A stretch of 64,000 nucleotides of DNA from Streptomyces camelliae (lineage in GTDB: Bacteria; Actinomycetota; Actinomycetes; Streptomycetales; Streptomycetaceae). The stretch spans positions 6,820,001 to 6,884,000 of the forward strand of contig NZ_CP115300.1 in NCBI RefSeq assembly GCF_027625935.1. The letters run 5' to 3'. The notes below the pieces were generated by a model. It did no database searches. It saw only the letters and a program-made list of their open reading frames with translations, and was not told the DNA's origin. Position numbers and translations under genes: made by a program. Shown piece by piece: positions 1 through 7,589 of the stretch. Each line of letters starts with the position of its first letter. Position 1 is the first letter of the stretch.

Positions 1-1
1 G

Positions 2-2395
2 CTCGACGCGATGCACGCGCCGCGCTTCGCCGTCGAGGGCTTCGAGGCGGACGACGTCATCGCCACCCTCGCCACGCAGGCCGAGGCCGCGGGCTTCGAG
101 GTGCTGATCGTCACCGGCGACCGCGACTCCTTCCAGCTGGTCACCGAGAACATCACGGTGCTCTACCCGACGAAGGGCGTCTCGGAGCTGACCCGGTTCA
201 CTCCGGAGAAGGTTTTCGAGAAGTACGGCTTGACCCCCGCCCAGTACCCGGACTTCGCGGCCCTGCGTGGCGACCCGTCCGACAACCTCCCCGGCATCCC
301 CGGCGTCGGCGAGAAGACCGCCGCGAAGTGGATCAACCAGTTCGGCTCCTTCGCCGAGCTGGTCGAGCGCGTCGAGGAGGTCAAGGGCAAGGCCGGGCAG
401 AACCTCCGCGACCACCTGGAGTCGGTCAAGCTCAACCGCGTCCTGACCGAGCTGGAGCGCGAGGTCGAGCTGCCGAAGGCGGTCGCCGACCTGGAGCGCG
501 CGCCGTACGACCGCAAGGCCGTCGCGATGGTCCTGGACACCCTGGAGATCCGCAACCCGTCCCTGCGCGAGCGGCTCTACGCCGTCGACCCCGGCTCCGA
601 GGAGGCCGAGACCACCCCGGTCGCGGCGGAGGGCGTGGAGATCGACGGGGCGGTCCTGGGCACCGGCGAGCTGGCCCCCTGGCTCACCGAGCACGCCGAC
701 CGGCCCCTGGGCGTCGCCACGGTCGACACCTGGGCGCTGGGCACCGGCTCGGTCGCCGAGGTCGCCCTCGCCGCGCCCGGGGGAGCGGCCGCCTGGTTCG
801 ACCCGGCCGAGCTGGACGAGGCCGACGAGAACGCGTTCGCGGCCTGGCTGGCCGGCGCCGACCGCCCCAAGGTGTTCCACAACGCCAAGGGCGCCATGCG
901 CGTCTTCGCCGAGCACGGCTGGAGCGTCGAGGGCGTGACGATGGACACCGCGCTCGCCGCCTACCTGGTCAAGCCGGGCCGCCGCTCCTTCGACCTGGAC
1001 GCGCTGTCCCTGGAGTACCTGCACCGCGAGCTGGCCCCCGCCGCCGCGGCCGACGGCCAGCTCGCCTTCGGCGCGGACGACGGCGCCGAGGCCGAAGCAC
1101 TGATGATCAAGGCCCGCGCGGTCCTCGACCTGGGCGAGGCCTTCGAGGCCCGCCTGGCGGAGGTCGGCGCGGCCGACCTGCTGCGCGACATGGAGCTGCC
1201 CACCTCCGCCCTGCTCGCCCGCATGGAGCGCCACGGCATCGCCGCCGACCGCGCGCACCTGGAGACGATGGAGCAGACCTTCGCGGGCGCCGTCCAGCAG
1301 GCCGTGAAGGAGGCCCACGCCGCCGCCGGCCACGAGTTCAACCTGGGCTCGCCCAAGCAGCTCCAGGAGGTCCTCTTCGGCGAGCTGGCCCTGCCCAGGA
1401 CCAAGAAGACCAAGACCGGCTACACCACGGACGCCGACGCCCTGGCCTGGCTCGCCACCCAGACCGACAACGAACTGCCGGTCATCATGCTCCGCCACCG
1501 CGAGCAGGCGAAGCTGCGCGTCACGGTCGAGGGCCTGATCAAGACGATCGCGGGCGACGGCCGTATCCACACCACCTTCAACCAGACGGTGGCCGCGACC
1601 GGCCGCCTGTCCTCCACGGACCCGAACCTGCAGAACATCCCGGTGCGCACCGACGAGGGCCGGGCGATCCGCCGGGGCTTCGTGGTCGGCGAGGGCTTCG
1701 AGTCGCTCATGACCGCCGACTACAGCCAGATCGAGCTGCGCGTGATGGCCCACCTCTCCGAGGACGAGGGCCTGATCGAGGCGTTCACCTCCGGCGAGGA
1801 CCTGCACACCACGGCCGCCTCCCAGGTGTTCGGTGTCGAGCCCGCCGCCGTGGACGCCGAGATGCGCCGCAAGATCAAGGCCATGTCGTACGGCCTGGCC
1901 TACGGCCTGTCCGCCTTCGGCCTCTCCCAGCAGCTGAACATCGACGCGGGAGAGGCGCGCGCCCTGATGGACGCGTACTTCGAGCGCTTCGGCGGGGTCC
2001 GGGACTATCTGCGCCGCGCGGTCGACGAGGCACGGGCGACGGGCTACACCGCGACCCTCTTCGGCCGCCGCCGCTACCTCCCGGACCTCAACAGCGACAA
2101 CCGCCAGCGCCGCGAGGCGGCCGAGCGCATGGCCCTCAACGCGCCCATCCAGGGCACGGCGGCGGACATCGTGAAGATCGCCATGCTCAAGGTGGACAGC
2201 GCGCTGCGCGCGGCCGACCTGAAGTCCCGCATGCTCCTGCAGGTCCACGACGAAATCGTCCTGGAGATCGCCCCCGGCGAGCGCCAGGCCACGGAGGAGA
2301 TCGTCCGCCGTGAAATGACCAACGCCGTCCACCTCAAGGCCCCCCTGGACGTCTCGGTGGGCGCGGGCGAGGACTGGGAGTCGGCGGCGCACTAG
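2..2395 (+). CDS. polA: DNA polymerase I (5'-truncated by window edge)
   Basis: Family A DNA polymerase for Okazaki fragment maturation and gap filling in repair. The frame is open from base 2, so about 110 N-terminal residues (family about 910 aa) lie outside the window. The visible start is inside the FEN-like 5'-3' exonuclease (GFEADDVIATLA; helix-hairpin-helix GIPGVGEKTAAKW). The middle domain lacks the acidic DxE of proofreading exonuclease motif I (VATVDTWALG at that place), so it is probably inactive, as known for actinobacterial PolA. Polymerase motif A (DYSQIELR), motif B (RRKIKAMSYGLAYG) and motif C (LQVHDEIVLE) are intact. The TAG stop is part of the CTAG target site of the adjacent inverted-repeat element. 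Confidence 0.97.
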   Translation, partial: LDAMHAPRFAVEGFEADDVIATLATQAEAAGFEVLIVTGDRDSFQLVTENITVLYPTKGVSELTRFTPEKVFEKYGLTPAQYPDFAALRGDPSDNLPGIPGVGEKTAAKWINQFGSFAELVERVEEVKGKAGQNLRDHLESVKLNRVLTELEREVELPKAVADLERAPYDRKAVAMVLDTLEIRNPSLRERLYAVDPGSEEAETTPVAAEGVEIDGAVLGTGELAPWLTEHADRPLGVATVDTWALGTGSVAEVALAAPGGAAAWFDPAELDEADENAFAAWLAGADRPKVFHNAKGAMRVFAEHGWSVEGVTMDTALAAYLVKPGRRSFDLDALSLEYLHRELAPAAAADGQLAFGADDGAEAEALMIKARAVLDLGEAFEARLAEVGAADLLRDMELPTSALLARMERHGIAADRAHLETMEQTFAGAVQQAVKEAHAAAGHEFNLGSPKQLQEVLFGELALPRTKKTKTGYTTDADALAWLATQTDNELPVIMLRHREQAKLRVTVEGLIKTIAGDGRIHTTFNQTVAATGRLSSTDPNLQNIPVRTDEGRAIRRGFVVGEGFESLMTADYSQIELRVMAHLSEDEGLIEAFTSGEDLHTTAASQVFGVEPAAVDAEMRRKIKAMSYGLAYGLSAFGLSQQLNIDAGEARALMDAYFERFGGVRDYLRRAVDEARATGYTATLFGRRRYLPDLNSDNRQRREAAERMALNAPIQGTAADIVKIAMLKVDSALRAADLKSRMLLQVHDEIVLEIAPGERQATEEIVRREMTNAVHLKAPLDVSVGAGEDWESAAH

Positions 2396-2729
2396 GGGGT
2401 GTTGTTTGGATCAGGCCGGCCGTGACGAACGGTGCGGACCGGCCGACCCGAGCGGGGTCTGGTGCGTGCAGCTGCACGGCGGAGGAGGCCGTGACATCAG
2501 CCGCTGCCGCGGCGGGCGACGCGATGGGGTCCCCCCGCGCTGGGGGTCCCCCCGCGATGGGGGTCCCTCCCGCGCTGGGGGTCCCTCCCGCGCGAGCGAA
2601 GCCGAGCGTGGGGGAGAAGCCGAGCGTGGGGGAGAAGCCGAGCGTGGGGGAGCCGGCGAGTGACGACAACACCGCAGATGTGCGTGCCAGGGCCCGCGAC
2701 GCCGGGATGATCCAAACGACACCCCCTAG
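2392..2729. mobile_element. MITE-like non-autonomous element with CTAG target duplication
   Basis: Terminal inverted repeats of 18 bp lie at 2396-2413 (GGGGTGTTGTTTGGATCA) and 2708-2725, with one mismatch between the arms. They are flanked on both sides by CTAG (2392-2395 and 2726-2729), which looks like a 4-bp target duplication of the YTAR type used by IS5-group transposases. No transposase is encoded in the roughly 330 bp. The interior has two tandem-repeat arrays. The left CTAG contains the polA stop codon, so the insertion left the PolA protein intact. The IS5-group assignment is inference from the target site and end sequence. Confidence 0.85.
2526..2652. repeat. two adjacent 17-18-bp tandem arrays inside the MITE
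   Basis: Array 1 (2526-2594) has four copies of a unit like GGGGGTCCCTCCCGCGCT. Array 2 (2601-2652) has three copies of GCCGAGCGTGGGGGAGAA, the last partial. The arrays are G-rich then C-rich on opposite strands and can pair as an imperfect hairpin. Long spurious open frames over this region are produced by the repeats. Confidence 0.85.
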
Positions 2730-2737
2730 CCCGCGGC

Positions 2738-2773
2738 GCGGGGGTGGACGGGCGTCGCCTCCTCCACCCCCGC
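2738..2773 (+). terminator. polA terminator hairpin, displaced by the MITE
   Basis: A perfect 11-bp stem (GCGGGGGTGGA at 2738-2748, TCCACCCCCGC at 2763-2773) with a 14-nt loop lies just beyond the right end of the element. Without the 338-bp insertion it would begin within about 10 bp of the polA stop codon. It has no U-tract, which is usual for Streptomyces terminators. Confidence 0.6.
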
Positions 2774-2988
2774 ACAGTTCACCCACGCACGCAGAAGTCG
2801 TTCCGCCGAAGCGGCGCTCAGCCGAAACGGCGCATCCCGGCGGCGCCGGGCCCCCTGCGTCCCCTCACCCCACCCGCCCGACCCACCGGCCCCAGCACGA
2901 CGCAACCGGCCGAACCCCCGCAGGGCCCGTCACTCACGTGGCCCCCGCCAAAACGCCCCCCACCCCCCGCAGCCGCAACACTGCGGGC

Positions 2989-3420
2989 ATGGGTATACGC
3001 ATGCTTCACCGCCGGACGCCCGACGCAGACACCCGGGCCTGGGCGGACATCACCTCGGCGCGGGCCACCATGCCCGCCTCGCCGGTTCCGGCCCTCGCGG
3101 CCCGCGCCAGCACCGCCCGCATCCCTGCCGACCTGGCCGAGACCGTCCGCACGGCCGCCACGGGCCTGCGCCGCGGCCTCGCCGGCCTGACCGCCCGGTC
3201 CGACCACGCCCCGGACTGGCGCCAGTGGGCCGACCTCGCCCGCGGCTACCTCGCCCTCGCGCTCAGCCTGATCCCGAGATCCCGCCCCCGCCAGACCCTC
3301 ACGGTCTTCGTCGCCTCCCTCAGCGAGCGCGAGCGGCCGACCGCCCCTCATCTGCGGCGACCTGCTCACCGGGACCCCCATGACCGGCCGGCGGAGCCGG
3401 GCTCCGACGCCACACCCTGA
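2989..3420 (+). CDS. hypothetical protein, 143 aa
   Basis: No family recognised. Codons have strongly G/C-biased third positions from 2989 onward, supporting a real gene, whereas the longer frame upstream runs through the MITE and is an artefact. The protein is Arg/Ala-rich with a helix-prone middle (LAETVRTAATGLRRGLAGL) and a Pro/Arg-rich hydrophilic tail; no signal peptide or clear membrane segment. No good ribosome binding site precedes the ATG at 2989; a second ATG lies at 3001. The 3' end overlaps the convergent DUF4184 gene by about 100 bp, so one of the two ends may be shorter than drawn. Confidence 0.5.
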   Translation: MGIRMLHRRTPDADTRAWADITSARATMPASPVPALAARASTARIPADLAETVRTAATGLRRGLAGLTARSDHAPDWRQWADLARGYLALALSLIPRSRPRQTLTVFVASLSERERPTAPHLRRPAHRDPHDRPAEPGSDATP

Positions 3421-4198
3421 CCCCGGCGGCATACAGCAGCAGCCCAGGGACCAGCCCCGCGCCCGCCCCGAAGCACAGGGCCGGCACCAGATCCCATAGC
3501 CGGACCGGACCGCCCCCGCCCGCCCCCTCCGCGGCCACCCGCTGCACCGCCCCGGCCACCGCACAACCGCCGATGACCGCACCGGCCCACCACCGGTCCC
3601 GCACGGACAGCACCGGCACCCCCACCTGCTCCCGGCCCGGCAGCCGCCGTAGCGCCCGTACGACGAACACCGCGACCACGGCCGCGCCCGCCACGGACGA
3701 GCCGTACTGCAGCCACGTGAACAGCGGCACGCCCAGCAGCCGGTCCCGCTCGATGGCCGGAATCAGCCGCGTCCCCCACCGCCCGTCGTGCGTGAACGCG
3801 TCCCACACCACGTGGGTCAGCGCGCCCAGCACCGCGCAGACGTACCACCACCCCACCGCGGCGGCCCGCACGCGCGCGCGTGCCGCACCGCAGCGCAGCA
3901 GCTCCGCCGGCCGCCCCTGCCAGGGCCGGGGCAGCAGTGCGAGCAGCGGTTCCCGGACCAGCAGCCACAGCCCCACCAGCACCCAGGCGATGAGCACGTC
4001 GACCGTGACGACTCCGGCGAACGCGTGCGTGACCGCGCCGAATTCCATCCCACCGGGCAGGACACTCGCCGCATAGAAGGGCATGTCGGGCGCGAAGGAG
4101 CCCGCGACGAGCACCGCCGGCAGCAGCGGGCCGTGGCCGGTCCCGTCCCGGCGGACCGCGGGCAGGACGGCCGCCGCATGGCTGAGTGTGAACGGCAA
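3320..4198 (-). CDS. DUF4184 family membrane protein
   Basis: The N-terminus MPFTLSHAAAVLP and the motif APDMPFYA are the hallmark of the DUF4184 family, multi-span membrane proteins of unknown function distantly similar to metal-dependent membrane hydrolases. I see about six hydrophobic segments (around residues 65-85, 115-135, 165-185, 205-220, 235-260). Conserved His and Asp (SHAA, THAF, THVVWDAFTHDGRWG) may bind metal; that is inference. The start is a TTG: only this codon gives the family's conserved N-terminus, and it sits 5 nt after GGGAG. Confidence 0.85.
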   Translation of the reverse strand: MPFTLSHAAAVLPAVRRDGTGHGPLLPAVLVAGSFAPDMPFYAASVLPGGMEFGAVTHAFAGVVTVDVLIAWVLVGLWLLVREPLLALLPRPWQGRPAELLRCGAARARVRAAAVGWWYVCAVLGALTHVVWDAFTHDGRWGTRLIPAIERDRLLGVPLFTWLQYGSSVAGAAVVAVFVVRALRRLPGREQVGVPVLSVRDRWWAGAVIGGCAVAGAVQRVAAEGAGGGGPVRLWDLVPALCFGAGAGLVPGLLLYAAGVRVWRRSPAPPAGHGGPGEQVAADEGRSAARAR

Positions 4199-4298
4199 CA
4201 GGGCTCCCTCGAACGGTCGTCGGCCGGGCCACCGGGGCCCGGCGGACAGGCCCGTTCAGTATGCGGGACCCCACCAGGGTCCCCGGGCGACAACGAGA

Positions 4299-4390
4299 GT
4301 TGGCCAACTGGTAAAAATCGGACGTGAACGGGTGCCTGTGTCAGGTGAGTTGCCGTAGGGTCACCTGCGGCGCCGGCCGGTGCCCGGCCG
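4299..4390 (+). promoter_or_regulatory. structured 5' leader candidate of the lytic transglycosylase gene
   Basis: The 316-bp gap 4199-4514 has no gene. It holds a perfect palindrome GTTGGCCAAC (4299-4308), a 7-bp hairpin CAGGTGA/TCACCTG (4342-4348 with 4361-4367) and a second 7-bp hairpin CGGCCGG/CCGGCCG (4374-4380 with 4384-4390). Actinobacterial cell-wall hydrolase genes are often preceded by ydaO-type c-di-AMP riboswitches. I could not match the conserved core of that class, so the class is left open. Confidence 0.35.
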
Positions 4391-4514
4391 AACACACTTC
4401 GCACAGAGGGAACGGCGCACCAAGGGCAACCGGAACACCGGGTCAACCGTCAGACCAGAGCGAGACAGCCGGACGGAGACGGACGCAGGGGCGTCCACAG
4501 GAGGGGTTCACTCT

Positions 4515-6257
4515 ATGGCGGCGCATTTCGGCAAGCGGCTGCGCAAGGGGGCGGCGACCACCGCCGTGGCCGCGGCAGCGGTCGCGGCTCTGTCCGCGTC
4601 CCAGGCTCCGGGAGCGGCCGGCCAGGACCACGGCAGACAGACGACGGCCGGCGCCTCCACCCCCGTACCGGGCACGGCCTCCGACGGCAACGCCACCGGC
4701 AACTCGCCGTACTACACGGACCTGCCGCCGCTGAACAGCCCCAACCCCAGCCCGAGCCCCAGCTCCTCGCCGACCGCCGGTGCCCCGGCCGCCCAGGGCG
4801 ACACCGAGGCCGGCATCCCGGCGACCGTCCTCGACGCCTACAAGAAGGCCGAGGCCGAACTGCGCTCCTCCAAGCCCGGCTGCAACCTGCCCTGGCAACT
4901 GCTCGCGGCCATCGGCAAGGTCGAGTCCGGCCAGGCCGACGGCGGCCGGGTCACCGCCGACGGCACCACGCTGACCCCCATCCTGGGCCCCGTCCTCGAC
5001 GGCAACGGCTTCGCCCTCATCAAGGACACCGACCACGGGGAGTACGACGGCAGCGCCGAGTACGACCGGGCCGTCGGCCCGATGCAGTTCATCCCGTCGA
5101 CCTGGGCCTGGGCCGGCCGCGACGGCAACGGCGACGGTAAGAAGGACCCCAACAACGTCTACGACGCCGCCCTCGCCGCCGGTCACTACCTGTGCCGCAA
5201 CGGCTGGGACCTCTCGCACGAGGACGACCTGCACAGCGCGATCCTCAGCTACAACAACTCGCAGGACTACCTGAACACGGTCCTGAGCTGGCTGGAGTAC
5301 TACCGCAAGGGCACCCACTCCGTGCCCGACGGCTCCGGCAGCGTGCCCAGCCACCGCAGCGACGACGGCACCAAGCACGCCCAGGCGCCGACGCCGACGC
5401 CTTCGGACCCGCCGAAGAACACGCCCGCTCCGAAGCCGGACCCGAAGCCCGGCAAGCCCGGCGGCGGGAGCGGGAGCCCCACCCCGACCCCGCCGAAGCC
5501 GCCCGCCCCGACGCCCTCGCCGACGCCCACCGACACGGTGGACCACCTGCAGGACGCGGGCACGGCCCAGCTCACCACGATGGCCGGCCACGCCTTCACC
5601 GAGCGGATCTCCACCCGCGCCGAGACCAAGGCCGGCAAGTCCGTGGCCAAGGTGCGGATCCGGTTCATGATCAGCGGCGACACCGACGCCACGTTCACCG
5701 GCGGCGAGACCGTGGCCACGGTCGTCACCGACGCCCAGGGCGTCGCCCTCGCCCCCGCGCTCCAGGCGGGCGAGAAGACCGGCGCCTTCAAGGTCACCGC
5801 GGCCGTCGTGGGCCGCCTGGTCAAGGGCGTGGACTACCCGGCCACCGTCACCGCACGCGCCGCCGACGCCCTGGCCCGCACCAGCGACACCCCGCTGACC
5901 TGCACCCCCGGCGGCGAGTTCGCCGACCAGGTCCAGGTGAAGGCGACGTACAAGGGCGCCGTCGCGGACAAGGTCGCCGCCACCGCCGCCCTGATCAAGT
6001 CGGACACCGACGCCACGGAGAACGACAAGGGCCCCTACTTCAAGGACGCCGACGGCAAGCCCGTACGCACCCTCACCGGCCTCACCACCGACGACAAGGG
6101 CCTGCTCACGCTGCCGAAGCTGTACGCCGACGACACCACCGGCACCTTCCTGCTCCGGATCACCACCACCGGCGGCGCGACGCTCACCGTCGAGCTGAAG
6201 GTCGCCGCCGCCGACACCTCGCCGAGCCCGTCCCCGAGCCCGTCCCCCTCGTCCTGA
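4515..6257 (+). CDS. secreted MltB-like lytic transglycosylase with Ig-like tail
   Basis: Predicted exported muramidase-type enzyme that cleaves peptidoglycan glycan strands. The ATG at 4515 is chosen because AGGAGGGG lies 8 nt upstream and a signal peptide follows (KRLRKGAATTAVAAAAVAALSASQAPGAAG, cleavage near residue 36; shown in two parts: basic KRLRKG, then an Ala-rich core). A Ser/Pro linker (75-90) leads to the catalytic domain (about 100-265): LLAAIGKVESGQ with the likely catalytic Glu137, AVGPMQFIPSTWAWAGRDGN, and a SYNNSQDYL helix. After a Pro-rich stretch (300-365) come two beta-rich Ig-like repeats (about 370-465 and 480-570) and a Ser-Pro tail. The C-terminal modules probably hold the enzyme in the wall; that is inference. 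Confidence 0.88.
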   Translation: MAAHFGKRLRKGAATTAVAAAAVAALSASQAPGAAGQDHGRQTTAGASTPVPGTASDGNATGNSPYYTDLPPLNSPNPSPSPSSSPTAGAPAAQGDTEAGIPATVLDAYKKAEAELRSSKPGCNLPWQLLAAIGKVESGQADGGRVTADGTTLTPILGPVLDGNGFALIKDTDHGEYDGSAEYDRAVGPMQFIPSTWAWAGRDGNGDGKKDPNNVYDAALAAGHYLCRNGWDLSHEDDLHSAILSYNNSQDYLNTVLSWLEYYRKGTHSVPDGSGSVPSHRSDDGTKHAQAPTPTPSDPPKNTPAPKPDPKPGKPGGGSGSPTPTPPKPPAPTPSPTPTDTVDHLQDAGTAQLTTMAGHAFTERISTRAETKAGKSVAKVRIRFMISGDTDATFTGGETVATVVTDAQGVALAPALQAGEKTGAFKVTAAVVGRLVKGVDYPATVTARAADALARTSDTPLTCTPGGEFADQVQVKATYKGAVADKVAATAALIKSDTDATENDKGPYFKDADGKPVRTLTGLTTDDKGLLTLPKLYADDTTGTFLLRITTTGGATLTVELKVAAADTSPSPSPSPSPSS

Positions 6258-6273
6258 CCGCACGCGGACCAGC

Positions 6274-6309
6274 AGGGCGCCCTTCCCGCACCGGCGGGGA
6301 GGGCGCCCT
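6274..6309 (+). terminator. strong terminator after the lytic transglycosylase gene
   Basis: A 16-bp stem (6274-6289 with 6294-6309, one G-T pair) and a 4-nt loop start 17 bp after the stop codon. No U-tract, as usual in this genus. Confidence 0.8.
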
Positions 6310-6433
6310 CGTTCGTGCGTGCACCGCTGTTCTCATCTCACCGTCCCGTTGCTACGGTGCCGAACCTGACGCTCCATCAGAACTCTCTTACGGCAACGAC
6401 CGTCAGGAACCGTCCGTCCGCCGGGAGGCCCGT

Positions 6434-6568
6434 ATGCGCGCCCTGATCGCCGCCGCGACCGGTCTCGCCCTCGCCCTCGCCCTGGTCCTGGCGATGACCG
6501 CCATGGGCACGCCGACGGGCGGGACGTCCCCCAAGCCGCTGCTGACGACGGTGCCCGCGCACCCGTAG
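6434..6568 (+). CDS. SPW_0924 family microprotein, 44 aa
   Basis: A 44-residue protein beginning MRALIAAATGLALALALVLA and ending in TSPKPLLTTVPAHP. This matches the small Streptomyces SPW_0924 family as I remember it: an uncleaved or cleaved hydrophobic N-terminus followed by a short conserved tail. Function unknown; it should be membrane-anchored or exported. GGGAGG lies 6 nt before the ATG. It is 28 bp upstream of the DUF3068 gene on the same strand and is probably co-transcribed with it. Confidence 0.8.
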   Translation: MRALIAAATGLALALALVLAMTAMGTPTGGTSPKPLLTTVPAHP

Positions 6569-6596
6569 CCGCGCCCGACCGGGAGGGAGGCCCTCC

Positions 6597-7589
6597 ATGC
6601 GCCGCAAGGCAAGCCTGGTCCTGCTCGCCTGCGCCGTCTTCTGCGCGGCGCTGTCCCCGCTCATGCGCTGGTACGCCTTCCCGCGCCTGGCCAGGATCCC
6701 CGCGAACCAGTACCAGGACATGGTCCTGGAGGCCAAGGACGCCACTCTCCTCGACTACGGCACCATGCGGGCGAAGAAGGTCCCCGAGGTCACCATCGTG
6801 CAGACCCTCAAGGGGAACGTGGAGGCCGCGAAGAAGATCGAGAAGACCGCGGGGCGGCCCGTCGTCGTCTGGGACAGCCTGTCCTACGTCCAGGGCCCCG
6901 ACGGCAAGATGGTCTCCAAGGTCCCCGAGCGCTACATCTTCGACGCCCACACCCAGGACCCCGTGCACGCCACCGGCGAGACGGTCGACGGCGACCCGGT
7001 CACCCGCCAGGGCATCGAGTTCAAGTGGCCCTTCCTGACGCAGAAGCGCGACTACGAGTACTTCGACGCGCAGACCCGCACCACCAGCCCCATCCACTAC
7101 AAGGGCACCCGGACCTTCCGCGGCCTGACGGTCTACTGCTTCGAGCAGACCGTCCCCTGGACCAAGGTCCCCATGCCGAAGACCATGCCGGTCCAGGGCA
7201 TCACACCGGAGACGGTCGCCAAGACCGGCACCACCCGCTGGTACAGCACGGTCCGCACGTTCTGGGTCGAGCCCGTCACCGGCGCGCCCGTCTACGGCGA
7301 GGAGGACCACAAGGAGGAACTGCGCGGGGGCACCCTCCTCGGCAGCCGGGACAGGGTCACGGCGTTCGCCGGGGACGTGAAGATGCGCGAGGACTACATC
7401 GAGCACACGGTCGCCCTGGTCGAACACAACCGCACCCTGGTCCTGCTGCTCACCTCGTACATCCCCTGGGGCTCGCTGATCCTGGGTCTGCTCCTCCTGG
7501 CTCTCTCCTTCTACCTGGAGGCCCGCTCCCGCCACCCGGAGGACCCGGCCCCCGCGGAGGCGACGGAACCCGAACCGGTCAGCGCCTGA
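6597..7589 (+). CDS. DUF3068 domain protein (porin PorA-like annotation)
   Basis: A 330-aa envelope protein with one N-terminal membrane helix (LVLLACAVFCAALSPLM), a large outside domain of about 260 residues and a C-terminal helix (LVLLLTSYIPWGSLILGLLL) before a short acidic cytoplasmic tail. This layout and motifs such as TTRWYSTVRTFWVEPVTGAPVYGEE define DUF3068, a family sometimes labelled PorA-like; a porin role is not established here. The start is backed by GGGAGGGAGG. The last 11 bp overlap the convergent hrpB gene. Confidence 0.88.
   Translation: MRRKASLVLLACAVFCAALSPLMRWYAFPRLARIPANQYQDMVLEAKDATLLDYGTMRAKKVPEVTIVQTLKGNVEAAKKIEKTAGRPVVVWDSLSYVQGPDGKMVSKVPERYIFDAHTQDPVHATGETVDGDPVTRQGIEFKWPFLTQKRDYEYFDAQTRTTSPIHYKGTRTFRGLTVYCFEQTVPWTKVPMPKTMPVQGITPETVAKTGTTRWYSTVRTFWVEPVTGAPVYGEEDHKEELRGGTLLGSRDRVTAFAGDVKMREDYIEHTVALVEHNRTLVLLLTSYIPWGSLILGLLLLALSFYLEARSRHPEDPAPAEATEPEPVSA

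Noticed and set aside
2422..2988. Long open frame running from the MITE into the 143-aa gene
   Set aside because: It is made of the element's repeats and lacks a ribosome binding site; coding-type third-position bias begins only near 2989.
4443..6263. 606-aa open frame antisense to the lytic transglycosylase gene
   Set aside because: Val/Gly/Arg-rich shadow frame typical of high-GC coding DNA, without motifs.
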